Source of the DNA: Acorus gramineus
Taxonomy: Eukaryota > Streptophyta > Magnoliopsida > Acorales > Acoraceae
Assembly: GCA_030737835.1 (NCBI GenBank)
Contig: JAUJYN010000022.1
Span: 2,724,475 to 2,788,474 of the forward strand
Direction of reading: 5' to 3'
DNA: 64,000 nucleotides
Every line of letters begins with the position of its first letter. Within the stretch, counting starts at the first letter, position 1. A model generated the notes under the pieces. That model saw nothing but the letters and a program-made list of their open reading frames with translations. It made no database searches and had not been told where the DNA came from. Shown here piece by piece: positions 49,001-59,618 of the stretch. A program made the translations under genes and the position numbers.

Positions 49001-50834
49001 AGCAATGTACGCCAGAAAACCCTCACATCCTCCTTGAAGGAGTCTCCACGCCTGGATGGTAGACACGAACCCCAAAGGGGCTATGTCCCGATCGCCCACG
49101 AACTGGAAAGATCTCCGACCAGGGATGTGGAAAGACACCGACTTCGCAAAACAGTCGATACTGGCGTGGCTAGCTGAGAGCCAATCCATTCCCAGGATGG
49201 CATCGAAGTCCGTCATGGCGAGCTCTACCAACTCTAATGGAAACTCATGCTCCGCAATCGCCACGGTACACCCCCGGTAAACAGAACGGAGGAGAATACG
49301 GTCTCCGACGGGCAATGATATCTCCAGCATAACATCAAGAGGGGCGGACACCACGCCCATCCGTCTCGCGAAAAAGGGGACACGAACGAGTGCGTGGCTC
49401 CGGAATCAAATAGCACATATGCAGGGAGCTGGGAGATCAAAACAATACCTCGGACCACGCTACCCGAAGCCTGCGCCTCCTCGGCTGTAAGTGCTGCAAC
49501 ACGACCCTGAACAAGCTGCGGCTGAGGAGCAGGGGCACGCCTCGCAGGCTGCACTGGCTGCCTCCTCTGGTCAACTCGGCCACCCTGTGGCTGCTGCTGC
49601 TGACGCTGCGGCTGCTGCTGCTGGCGCGGCTGCTGCTATAGCTGCTGCTGTCGAGGCACAGGGGTCGGCCAACATCAGGGCAATCATAAGAAATATGCCC
49701 TACCCGCTGGCAATGGTAACAGTGCCGCGTCTCTGGTCGCCTAGCCTGGACTGGTACTGTAGCAATGGGTGCTGGACCTCGCACTGGCACCACATCGACT
49801 GGAGTAGCGGCGGCTGCTGACTGATCAAAGCGGGGCCGCTTGCTCTTGCGACGTCCCTGGTCCTGGCTCCTGGGGGGCCTCTGGTCTGCAGAAGGGGTTG
49901 GAACCCCCAAAGGGACCCCAAGGTCTCGCTCAACTGTCCTCGCACGAGACACCAAGTCTGAGTACCTCGTGAACGCCTGTGAGGTGACATGCACCTGGAT
50001 GGTGCTAAATAGACCCATCTCGAAACGACAGCATCGCGTCTCCTCATCCATCACCAAGGCGGGGGCGAACCGGGAAAGCCTCGTGAAACGTGTAGAGTAA
50101 TCAGCGACTGACATGGAGCCCTGCGTCAGCTGCTCGAACTCTCGCATCACGATCTGGCGTGTCAAAAATGGGAAGTACTCCTCCAGAAAGTAACTCCGGA
50201 ATCCAGCCCATAGAAGTCGCCCCATCCCCTCGGGGATGTCCACCGATCGGGTAGCCCACCAGTCGGCGGCGCTACCCTTCAACATGAAGGTGGCCAGTGA
50301 GACACGCTGGCGGTCGGTGCAGTGCATGGTCGAGAAGATCTTGTCTATCTCCATCAACCAACGCTCAGGGGCAAGGGGGTCCGTCGACAGGCCATGGAAC
50401 TCGGGAGGGTGAAGCTTCAGAAAGGCGGTGAGGCCGCTCTGATGCACTCGTGCCGCAGCCTCTAGCTCCACCTCCCTCTCCAGGGGATCCTGAACTCCCT
50501 CTACCGGAATCTCCACTGGGACAGGGGGTACCTCGGGCACCACCGGTGGATCTGCCACCAAGGGGACCTGTGGAACTGCCTCGCGGGCCGCCCGCAGCTC
50601 CTGGATCTCTCGCGCCTGATCAGCCAACGCCCTAGTCTGGGCCTCCAGTGCCCTAGTCTGAGTCTCCAATAGATCTGCGATACGAGCGTAAGCACGCTCC
50701 CATGCAGGAGGCTCCTGCGCTGGTCCTGGCCCAATAGCCGAGGACCCTCCAGTAGACTCCTCGCCTCTGGTAGGTTCGGAAACCTCCAAGGCCCGAGGGG
50801 GACCACGTCCACGCATCCCTCTGCGAGGAGGCAT
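46070..50834 (-). pseudogene. T1 Gag-Pol polyprotein, minus strand (broken)
   Basis: Reverse-strand polyprotein of the outer T1 element, starting MPPRRGMRGRG at 50834. The Gag CA region is open through DWWATRSVDIPE. A zinc knuckle CYHCQRVGHISYDC follows, then protease LFDSGATHSFVS. RT has [11 protein letters not shown], RNase H has SDASRLG and TDHKSLTYL, and integrase has [18 protein letters not shown] and SDRDARF. The chromodomain ([16 protein letters not shown]) ends at 46070. Frameshifts lie near 49640, 49365, 48870 and 48085. A CAG-to-TAG stop at 46883-46885 cuts integrase. The start is chosen because both T1 copies and the T2 fragment share it. Confidence 0.9.
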
Positions 50835-50912
50835 ATCAGCAACCTAAGAAACAGACACTAGGATCAGAATACTCATATAGAAATCCTAGGACTCATCTCT
50901 AAGAAAACAATT

Positions 50913-50925
50913 GGCTCTGATACCA
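50913..50925 (-). promoter_or_regulatory. Primer binding site (tRNA-iMet type)
   Basis: The minus strand reads TGGTATCAGAGCC, 5 bases inside the 5' LTR boundary at 50931. Confidence 0.92.
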
Positions 50926-50930
50926 ACTTT

Positions 50931-53091
50931 TGTCACGCCCCAGGGCGGCCGTCCCCGATACGTGGCAAATATATATAATATCAGCAGTCCATACAGGAGA
51001 TCAATAAAAGACTCTAAACAACATCAAAGATGATAACACAATCAATAATGTAGCTGACATAATATATATACATATAGCGGAAGCTTAAACGACTGAGTCT
51101 GTAATTCAAAGACATATTACAGACCAGAATACATAATCAACTGTCCTGTGAGAGCCAATATAAACAAAGACATCCATATACAAGTATTGTGCCCAAGCAC
51201 GGATAACAATACATACAAGCAAAGAAGGGGATGCTGATGGCCTCTCACTCGCAGAACCCAAAACGTGAACGCTGCTCCGCTACTGATGTGATGCCTCGGG
51301 GAGCTCCTCCTTCAGATCCGACTCAGTAACAACTGGAGGAAAAGATATGCGAGGGGTGAGCCACACGCTCAGTGAATGGCACAATCTATGCAACACAACT
51401 CATATTAACCTTAAAATAATTAAAGTCCCTAAACGGGAGTAACTGTACAAGCTAGTGGGTCGTAGCATCGCCGACCCACCCCACCCTCACCCTCACCCTT
51501 TAGAGGTGACATAGGCCTTTTGGGACAGATTAGACTGCTCCACACCCTTGGTCCACCGGTAGCCCTTTCCCCGGGTAGCCTCTACCTGGTATACTCCCAT
51601 GGTCAGTACGTTCCCGAATGCATCGGTAGTACCTACCGATGGGAGCCCTCTGTCAGGACAGCTTTTCCCAACCCGGTTAGTTCCTACTCGGATCCAACGA
51701 AGGGGAGAAAACAACCTACTCTCACGGATACGATCCTCTTGGATCCGTCGACAACGATTACTAACACTACTAGGATAATGAATTCTCAAGAATTCCTCCA
51801 GGGCGCATAACTAAGATGCGGGGAAAACATACATTATAATAACAAGGTTATAATATTTTCTAAGGCATGCTTATACTAACATAATCTCATTTTGATTTAA
51901 TTAAATTAAACTAAATGGGAAACATGCATAGATCAAGGCTTTTCAAGCATGGGACATGGTGTCTAGGCATGTATGGGCCTCTATACATGATACATGGATG
52001 TATATCCCTAGCATACAATGTCTAACATGGCATGGTTACATCATAGCAAAACATGCATTAACATAAGTTTTCATTCACACAAGTTAATATGCAGTTATGG
52101 TGCCCCAGGGGAGGGCAATGCACGCCTACGTGCATCGAACGCCTCCCTACTGGGTTGGATTGACCCACTCACCGCAACCCGGGTCGTTGCGTGACCGTTC
52201 GCCAAGATCTGCAAGACAAGGGCATTCTATATGGTGAGTAAACTACACAAATATACATGAAATTTACTAGAAATGCCAAAAACTCGGACATGCATGCATA
52301 CGGGCTCGCACGCATGCGAGCACGCACGTACGCACGCTAGTCCGAGTGCCCCGACACCTACCCGAACCCTCGGGCAGCCACACGCATGGCTCCCGCACGT
52401 GCACGCACGCATACGCACGCACGCACGCACCCCAGCACCCTTGGCGCACTGCCGCGCGCCTGCGCGTCCCGCCTGCGCGCACTCGGGCACTGCGCGCTCG
52501 CACAGCACCCCGCGCGCACGTTTGCGCCTGCGCGTACGCGCGCGCGCCTGCCAGCGCGCCCGTCTGCGTGCCAGAGCCCCTCTGCGCGCGTAGACGAGCG
52601 CGCACGCGCGGATGGCCCCGCGCGCGCGCCCGAACCTCTCCCACCCCTCCTCAGCCCTCCCACACCCCCTACCACCTATGCAAGGCATGCTTGAACACTT
52701 AAAAGCCCTAACAATCATCTAAAACAAAGCTAAGGGAGGAGGAGAACTTACCAAAAAGGAGGGGAAAGAAAAGGGGGTACTCGGGTGCCCTTTGCGCACC
52801 AAACCACCTCTACCGCCACCACCAACACCACCACCTTCTCAGCCACTCCTCAAGCCTTTGATGGCTGAAATCAGGGGTGGGGAAGAGGCATGAGAGGGAG
52901 TTAGAGGAAGGGAAATCAAACACCACAATAACACTCAAAGCTTGCACACACACATACCTTCTCTTTTCCTTTTTAGGTCTTTCTTCTTCTCCTTCTTTTA
53001 GTACTTCTATTTAGCGCCAACAAGGAAGAGGGAGTGAAGGAGTGAGTGAGAGGGAGAGGGAGATGTGAAGGGGACGCCCACTAATAATGTA

Positions 53092-53129
<38 letters not shown>

Positions 53130-53543
53130 TTAAATGGTGGAAAAGGGGTTTGGTGAGGCTTGACTTTGAGTCAACCCAACCAAACAAAAAAACAAAAACC
53201 CTTGACTAGTCAAAGGTCATCTTTGACTAGTCAAGGTCTTCGTTGACCCGGTCAAAGTCACCTTTGACAATCCAAAATCGGTCAAAACCCGGATACGATT
53301 CAGAACTGCTAAATTTTCTAAAACGTTATCGAAATTTGAGAAATTTTTTTTTGAATGGCTCGAAATGGCACTAGGACTCATAATGTGCGGTTAAATTTTC
53401 AATCGGAGTTCTCGAACTCACACAGATAGCTAAAAGTCCAAAATTTTAGTGGCTCCGATCGAAAAACAAAAAGAAAATTTGGAAAACTGCCAGAAATGAC
53501 CCAAAGGTGACCAAAAGGCTAAAAAAATGACACATATATTACA
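50931..53543 (-). repeat. 5' LTR of minus-strand T1 element
   Basis: Uninterrupted 2613-bp LTR, the reference for group T1 length. It contains a minus-strand donor CTTAC context near 52748, an acceptor context AGATCTGCAAG near 52205, a GC-rich block, a CA microsatellite at about 53090-53130 and one CCCTCACCCTCACCC module near 51485. Confidence 0.9.
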
Positions 53544-53548
53544 CCACT

Positions 53549-53789
53549 GGATGCCCACAGAGGGCTGGGAGGGTTGAGGGCGTTCTTCCTCTATTTCTTC
53601 GGCCGGGTCCTCTTCTTGACGGCCTTCGACAAGGTCTCTTCCCACTTCTTGTTGTTGATGGGGAACTTGGCAACGATGGGCCGCTTTGCTTGGGGGGCGG
53701 CCATGCTGGCTCATCTCTTCGTGGAGTTGTGAAAGAAGGTGAAGAGGGCCAAGGGCAAGAACCATGGTGGCTTTGCAACGTTTCTACAT
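53549..53789 (+). pseudogene. PMD copy B exon 2, second part
   Basis: Resumes directly after the right TSD copy and aligns with 9033-8795 on the minus strand of copy A. It ends at a GTATAG donor (53790), at the same relative place as in copy A. Confidence 0.75.
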
Positions 53790-53870
53790 GTATAGTTTAG
53801 TGAAGATAGAAATGATTTGATTTAAGTTCATTAACTTCACCTGACTTTGGTTTTGACTTTCTTTCTGTAG

Positions 53871-54465
53871 ATTTTTGGATATGAGCACTTCACCATCGCT
53901 CGTTCGACCCAGCTGGTCTTCCACTGCACCCACCCTTGGGCCATGAGATGGGCGCCTCTAGGGGATTCTCGATTGCGTCGCCTTGCTTAGTTTCCGAGAG
54001 GCATTCTGTGCCTTAAAGGAAGAAGAGGTATATATCTTCTGGATTTCTAGCTTGTACTTGATTTTCTTTTTGACTAAGCTCTCTTCTCATGTCTGGCGTA
54101 TATTTTAGATGACTTGGAGGCCCTATGCTGAGGAGGAAGTCCCGGAGGTGTTGTCCAGAGACATCTGGCTGATCTTCTTCAACGAGGTGGTCTTTCACGC
54201 GATCAGCCGGGTAGTCCGCCAGCTAGGGTACCATCAGTGGGTGCCAGATCCTCTACTAAAGCGTCCTCCGATCCCGATGGCTGGAATTCCTCAGGATACG
54301 AACCTCCCGAGGAACTATGCAGTGTACGTGCGGGGATGGGTCGAGAGGGGGACCTTGGTTGAGGGTCGTCCCGAGGTGGTTAGCAGCGAGGAGTACATGG
54401 CCTGGTTTCGCCAAGAGTATGTCGACATTCTCGAGACTATGGAGGAGGAGATACCGGACGCCTAT
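53871..54465 (+). pseudogene. PMD copy B exons 3-4
   Basis: Exon 3 (53871-54027) encodes FGYEHFTIARS and AMRWAPLGDS, then TAG where copy A has CAG, followed by a 1-bp insertion. Exon 4 (54109-54465) is fully open and carries SRDIWLIFFNEVVFHAISRV and VRQLGYHQWVP, the PMD C-terminal signature. Confidence 0.75.
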
Positions 54466-54542
54466 GTAAGAAAAGCTCTCTCTCTTTCTTCTCCGTCCTT
54501 TCTTTCTTCTACTACATTTTAAGAGATGTGTTCTTGGTGCAG

Positions 54543-55498
54543 GCTGAGCTGAATGAGTTGGAGAAGAAGCTCAAGACTGCCAATGAGCACCTCCAAGCAT
54601 GGGCCGGGCAAGTAGAAGGGTTGCGGGTGAAGAGGCGACGCTTGCAGGACCAGATTCGGGTCCTTGAGGCTCAAGTGGATGGTCTGTTGAGAGCGAGATC
54701 TGATGGTGCTTCTTCCTCCTCTGCTCGTCCTCCGACCAGTGCCTTCGATCGAGAGATTGAGTTGATGAACGAGCTAGGCTTGGTCCATAGTGAGATCCTT
54801 GCTACTTGGATGGAGCTTGATCAGGCGAGGGAGATGGCCGCGAGGGCCGAGGATGAGGTGGACCTGTTGCGGGCTGAGAGAGCTCTGAGAGAGGGAGAGA
54901 TGGACCAGTTGCGGTACCGTATCATTCTAAGGGAGGAGGAGTCTTCCATTCTGGGTCGTGAGCGGGACTCCCTCCAGGCTAGAGTGTCGGAGTTGGAGGT
55001 GTCGGCAGGCGTGCCTGGTAGTTTGATGGGGGACTTGGTTCGTTCTCTTCAGGCGGTCAGGGACAGGGACTGGGAAGCTCTCAGACTATTGAAGGTGAGG
55101 GCACGGAAGCTGGAAGAGAGGTTGAGGGTGGCCATGGAGGGCCGCCTTCGCCAGAGGTTGGAGAGAAGAGATCGGCACATGCAGCAAGTCCACCTCTGGG
55201 AGGCCACCATTAGGGGGAAGCTGGTTGGCGGAGGGTCTATGACAGAGGCAGACCTAGACCTTCTCCCTCTCGAGCCTAACCATTCGGTCTCTGCTTCCTT
55301 TGCTACGGGGGCCACCTTCAGTCGGGCTTCTTGTCCTTCGGTGACACAGAGCCGTGGGAGATACGCGAGGGCTGCTTCTTCGGTGAGGGAGACTCCTGCT
55401 GCTCCAGAAGTTCAGTCTTCTCCTCAGCTATCGCCTCCTTTTCAGCCAAGTCAGGACGTTACTCCCACTCAGCCTTCCGGATATGACGACACTCTGAG
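54543..55498 (+). pseudogene. PMD copy B coiled-coil exon 5
   Basis: Open throughout. About 220 residues of heptad repeats (LNELEKKLKTANEHLQ, ELMNELGLVHSEIL, ARAEDEVDLLRAERALREGE, RDSLQARVSELE) precede GGGSMTEADLDLL and a Ser/Pro-rich tail. A GGTTTTT donor follows DDTLR; the T-run at 55500-55515 may be sequencing-unstable. If read through, the frame reaches the TGA at 55587 as well. PMD plus coiled coil is a common layout in plant element-borne PMD genes. Confidence 0.7.
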
Positions 55499-56023
55499 GT
55501 TTTTTTTTTTTTTGTGTCTTGGTTTTGGTAGAAGAAATGTATATATGCAAGGAATTCATGCTTGTCTTCTTTTCTTTTGGCTTAGGTGATTGTTTTGATG
55601 ATGCACAGCTCATGACATCCGAGTTGAAAGCCTTTGGTGGACCTATCTTTTCTTTTTCTTTATAAAGACTTTGTTTTGTATAATTCTTATGTTTTTAGGG
55701 AAAATTTATATCTTTATGGGATAATCTTTTAGCTTTTCACAGGCATTGTTTTGGTATAATTGACATGGATGTTTTAGTGTTTTTAATTAAGGTGGATGGG
55801 TATGTGGGTGAAATGAATTTTGGTTTCATAGGTTTGATTCATGGATGGACATATGATTTTGAAATATAGTTGTTTTTGAAGCATGTTTATATAGGTTTTA
55901 TGAATGTATACGTGTATGAAATGCGTGTATGCAGTTTTTTGGAAAGAAATGTTCTTAATAGAGATTCGAGATTCGAAGAGTTGATTAAAACTGGACTGAC
56001 AGTGCAGGGTGGGCAGCAGGTGA

Positions 56024-56166
56024 GGGGTGGCTAGCTGTTTTTAGCCGCCCAGTGAAGGGCGGCTAGTTGTCTTTAGCCGCCCCAAGACTGGTAGAATTTA
56101 CCTATAGGGCGGTGGCTAATTCATTTTAGCCGTCTCACGGTAGGCGACTAGTCGGGTTTAGCTGCC
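56024..56166. repeat. Four GGCGGCTA-type hairpins
   Basis: Four tandem inverted repeats (about 56024-56050, 56057-56083, 56107-56133 and 56139-56166). The second has GGGCGGCTA and TAGCCGCCC arms. They lie in the 3' flank of PMD copy B, between it and the Tat-like pol remnant. Confidence 0.8.
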
Positions 56167-56169
56167 TCT

Positions 56170-57764
56170 TGCCTGAAACAATTTTTCTGATTCCACTGTC
56201 TTGCTGTCATTGCTGGGAGTCCTGTGGGTAATTGTTCAACCTTCAAAAACCTGTAAAAACATTCTTTCCATGAACCAAGTGTTAAATATGTCTGGATTGT
56301 GCCCCTGCACTGACTTTTGAGTTCTTCTTATTCGAATTGTCAAGGGCTACAACCCATCCAAGGTAAGTAAGGGAAAAAAAATGCGAGAAACCATGTTTGG
56401 AATGAAGGAGGGAGCCTAGATGGCTCTGAGTGTGATTTTGTGAGAATAAAATAGACTATCAGGTGTGTATGAGAGTGGGGCAATTTTTTTCTTTCTCAAA
56501 TGTGTGTTGAAGGGTATGAAATGGAAGTAATAGGGGCAATTTTCTTTTGGCATGGGAGTTAATTGTGGTATATTTTGGGAAAATTGAATGCCTAAATGTT
56601 TGGAAAAGGAAAATACAATCTTATGCATAAGTGTGAGTGACATAAGGGAGCATTTTAGTTTTGCAAAGGATCTTTTATGTGGGAGGGCAATGTTTTCAAT
56701 TTTCTAAAGTAAAGATGCCATCAAATCCTTGAAGAGGGGCCCTTGTGGTCACCTATGTCCCAACTAGGATTGTATTTGAAAGGTGTTGGCTTCATGTATC
56801 AATTCCTCAAGTCCATGGTTCTCAAATGCTTGATCATATTATTCTAAACATGCTGGGAAATCCATGAATGCACCAAGATTTAAGTCAAGCAAGCTTCCTT
56901 TAGATAGGCAAGTGTTTTAAGTGAACTCATGTGAGTGTGTGCTATTGTAAACATAGAAAAATGTCTACCTTTGGTCGAGATCTTGCCTTTCCAAGTAGAC
57001 ATAGTCCAATTCCAACTCCATAGCAAGAAAATAAAAGGGTTGGGGGTGAATGGGGTAAGAGTAATATCTTTCTTTGGGGCAATATTTTATAATTGTCCTA
57101 GTCTGGCATATTTCTTTACTTCCTAGGTCCCTCTGGCTTTCTTCTTTTTACCACTTCTTTATTTGGGTGGAGAGTACAGCACATTGGGCGTGCACCCGTA
57201 TTTCAAGTGGAGAGTACAATCTGTTTGCTTGGATGTGTACTAGTATAGCCTTTTGTTCAGCATGTACTGTGCGTAAAGGCGTTCACGCCTGCTAAAGTAG
57301 AGAGTTTAACCCATTGTCTGGGTGTTGTTTTTGATCTTTGGCCTCCCATTGCCTTTCTTTGTTTTGTTTTGTTTTGAGGGGGGGGGGTTTTCTGTTTTTT
57401 ACCCCTGTTCTTTTCTGCTTCCCCTCTAGATGTGTTTATATAGTGCTAGAGCCAGTTTTGGGACATATGCCAGGTTCAGGGTAATTCCTCATTTTGCCTT
57501 TGGGTTGATATGAGTTGGGGCAAGAATAAGGGGAGATTCTTTGGGTTTACAAAATTGTCCTAGTCTACAGGGTAGGCAAGTTCTCCTTTTATCAGATAAA
57601 GCAGATCCTAAGTCATACTGGTGTGATGGAGGTGGCATGAGTGGTGAATATATGAGTTCAAATAAAATACAAGTTATCTTTGAGAGTCTTACAATTCTAT
57701 CATCAGGTTTAAACACTGGAAATCACAGGAAGGAAGAATAATATTTCTCAAGTATCGAGAGTTT
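56170..57764. other. Non-coding AT-rich stretch
   Basis: I recognise no coding or LTR boundary here. It lies between the 3' ends of PMD copy B and the Tat-like integrase remnant, where Tat elements usually have a long untranslated region. A G8 run at about 57379-57387 is the only low-complexity feature. Confidence 0.45.
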
Positions 57765-58049
57765 CTATGCATGGAATTTCTTTAGATAAAGTGCATTCCA
57801 CAAACCTGAGACGTCGACTCCTTCGGTGTCCACCAAGTGGTAGGCATTCCTCGAATAGGCATGGGTGATCACATAGGTTCCCTCCCATGTGGGTTGCAGC
57901 TTGCCTTTGGGGTGGGGCTGCCTTGATAGCATGATTTGCTTGAGTACAACCTTCCCAATTTTAAATCTTCTCTCTATTACTTTCTTTTCAAATGCCCTTG
58001 CCACCCTCCTCTGGTAGGCCTGGGCATGGTCCGCGGCTCTTACTTTCGT
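57765..58049 (-). pseudogene. Tat/Ogre-like integrase C-terminus
   Basis: The minus strand encodes VRAADHAQAYQRRVARAFEK, then RRFKIGKVVLKQ, then KGKLQPTWEGTYVIT and GLWNALYLKKFHA before the stop. The pattern (G)KL.P.WEGPY.V......Y.L.D..G......WN...LKK(Y/F) is that of the integrase C-terminal region of Tat/Athila-type Ty3/gypsy elements, not of the Del/Tekay copies here. No chromodomain follows. Upstream the frame runs into the 77-bp tandem array instead of the catalytic core. Confidence 0.75.
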
Positions 58050-58085
58050 TTCTTTTTTTTTGTTTTGGTTTGTGGGGTTTTTTTG

Positions 58086-58890
58086 TTTTAGGAAAGCATG
58101 TAAACAAATATGTACAGGAGTTGAGGAATGAAAGCCATTTAGCATTGTATTTTTGGATTTTTGTTTAGGAAAGCAAGGAAACAAATATATACAGGAGTTG
58201 AGGAATGAAAGTTGTTTAGCATTGTATTTTTGGATTTTTGTTTCGAAAAGCATGGAAACAAATATATATAGGAGTTGAGGAATGAAAGCTATTTAGTGTT
58301 GTATTTTTGGATTTTTGTTTAGGAAAGCACGAAAACAAATGTATACAGGAGTTGAAAGCATAAGCTGATAAACAAATCTTTTTTTGTTTTCAAAGCATGT
58401 AAATAAATATGCATGGGAGTTGAGGAATGAAAGCTGTTTAGCATTGTATTTTTGGATTTTTGTTTAGGAAAGCATGGAAACAAATATATACAGGAGTTGA
58501 AAGCATAAGCTGATAAACAAATCTTTTTTTTGTTTTGAAAGCATGTAAACAAATATGTACAGGAGTTGAGGAATGAAAGCTGTTTAGCATTGTATTTTTG
58601 GATTTTTGTTTAGGAAAGCATGGAAACAAATATATACAGGATTCAGAAAGCATGAAAACTGATAAACAAATCCTTTTTTTTGTATTGTTTTTTTTGTTTT
58701 GAAAGCATGTAAACAAATATGTACAGGAGTTGAGGAATGAAAGCTGTTTACCATTGTAATTTTGGATTTTTGTTTAGGAAAGCATGGAAACAGATATATA
58801 TAAGATTCAGAAAGCATGAAAGCTGATAAACAAATCATTTTTTTTTTGGATTTTTTTGTTTTTAGGAAAGCGCGGAAACAAATATATACA
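58086..58890. repeat. 77-bp tandem array inside Tat-like pol
   Basis: Repeating unit with TTTAGGAAAGCATGGAAACA, GGAGTTGAGGAATGAAAGC and GCATTGTATTTTTGGATTTTTG. Unit starts at about 58088, 58165, 58242 and 58319 are exactly 77 bp apart. Later units alternate with a variant carrying GCATAAGCTGATAAACAAATC and TTTTTTTGTTTTGAAAGC. The array occupies the space between the protease and integrase C-terminus remnants. Minus-strand frames across it (SCIYLFPCFPKQKSKNTM) only reflect the repeat. Confidence 0.88.
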
Positions 58891-58909
58891 GGAGTTGAAG
58901 TGTGAAGGC

Positions 58910-59530
58910 TTACTTGGGTGGGTCAGTCCCAGGCTTGTGGATTTGAACCACTTCTTCGAGTCGGCTAGCCTTTGTGGGCCGACTCATCTCTAGTGGAGGT
59001 TCTGCAGGTTCAACTACTTCTTCTTCTCTTGTCCTCTTAGGTTTTTGCCCCTGACCGAGCATATCTTCGGGCGAGTAATTCTTCATCTTGTACGAGTACA
59101 TCTCCCACTTGATGTGCATGGCGCAGATGGTCCAGTTGCGGACTCGTGCTCCGTTGAAGCGTGCCTCACCCCAGACAGATACCACTTCTCCGTGATACGG
59201 GAAGCGGAGGCATTGGTGCTGAGTTGACGAGACAGCTTCGATACCGTCGAGCCAGGTCCTTCCGACAATTAGGGGATGTAGTGACCTGATGTCCATCACC
59301 ATGCGATTGACTATGGTGGAGACTGGACCAATTTTTGGAGAAAGTGTCACTAATCCGCAAACACCTCTCCGTGTGTTTTTGAAAGCAAAGATGAACTCGT
59401 CTGTCGCCTGTAGCTTATAGGTTCGGTTTTTGATCTTGTTGTAGGCTGAGTAGGTCAGGACATTGGTTTCTGCCCCGGTGTCCACCAAGATGTGTAAGAA
59501 TTCTCTCCCTCTAAGGCTTGCAGTTATCAT
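58910..59530 (-). pseudogene. Tat/Ogre-like aspartic protease remnant
   Basis: 206-residue open frame. The active site HILVDTGAETNVL is followed by LVTLSPKIGPVS and SLHPLIVGRTWLDGIEAVSS, then TQHQCLRFPYHGEVVSVWGE. The VGR.WL.....V.S..HQ.L.FP..G pattern marks Tat/Athila-type proteases. The last 70 residues are charged (KPKRTREEEVVEPAEPP), like the linker before RT. The upstream Gag is missing: 59531-59618 is short and then a T1 LTR intervenes. The element reads leftward, convergent with PMD copy B. Confidence 0.8.
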
Positions 59531-59618
59531 GAGGGGTGTGAGCGTACTCCAGCTGGTGCGACCTCGTTAGATAGGAAAGCAATGGGGTGGGACCCATGTT
59601 GTTGTTAGCTAAATTCAT

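Larger units (their letters stand above)
33581..53543 (-). mobile_element. T1 Del/Tekay element, minus strand, split
   Basis: Complete element with TSD CCACT (33576-33580 and 53544-53548). The 5' LTR is 50931-53543 (2613 bp). The 3' LTR is 33581-35677 plus 45543-46020 (about 2575 bp), split by the plus-strand T1 element. The primer site is at 50913-50925, the polypurine tract at 46021-46033, and the polyprotein at 50834-46070. It inserted into exon 2 of PMD copy B. The gene order Gag-PR-RT-RH-IN-chromodomain places it among Ty3/gypsy chromoviruses of Del/Tekay type. Several frameshifts and one stop disable it. Confidence 0.93.
12424..55589 (+). pseudogene. PMD-like gene, copy B (broken, 40 kb of insertions)
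   Basis: Plus-strand PMD gene with exon 1 12424-13130, intron 1 13131-33103, exon 2 33104-33580 continuing at 53549-53789, exon 3 53871-54027, exon 4 54109-54465, exon 5 54543-55498, and a stop near 55587-55589. Exon 1 encodes an Ala/Glu/Gly-rich acidic segment. Exons 2-4 encode the PMD, and exon 5 a coiled coil of about 220 residues followed by a Ser/Pro tail. Intron 1 grew to about 20 kb through nested LTRs, and a 20-kb element split exon 2. Other breaks are a TAG early in exon 1, and a CAG-to-TAG stop with a nearby 1-bp insertion in exon 3. It is convergent with Tat-like pol remnants, consistent with an antisense extra ORF of that element. Confidence 0.7.

Noticed and set aside
58253-58838. 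Minus-strand frames SCIYLFPCFPKQKSKNTM as a repeated protein
   Set aside because: They translate the 77-bp tandem unit and change frame between units. Only the part after about 58049 has integrase similarity.
58086-58890. Evenly spaced repeats resembling a CRISPR array
   Set aside because: The whole 77-bp unit is repeated with no unique spacers, and the DNA is plant nuclear retrotransposon.
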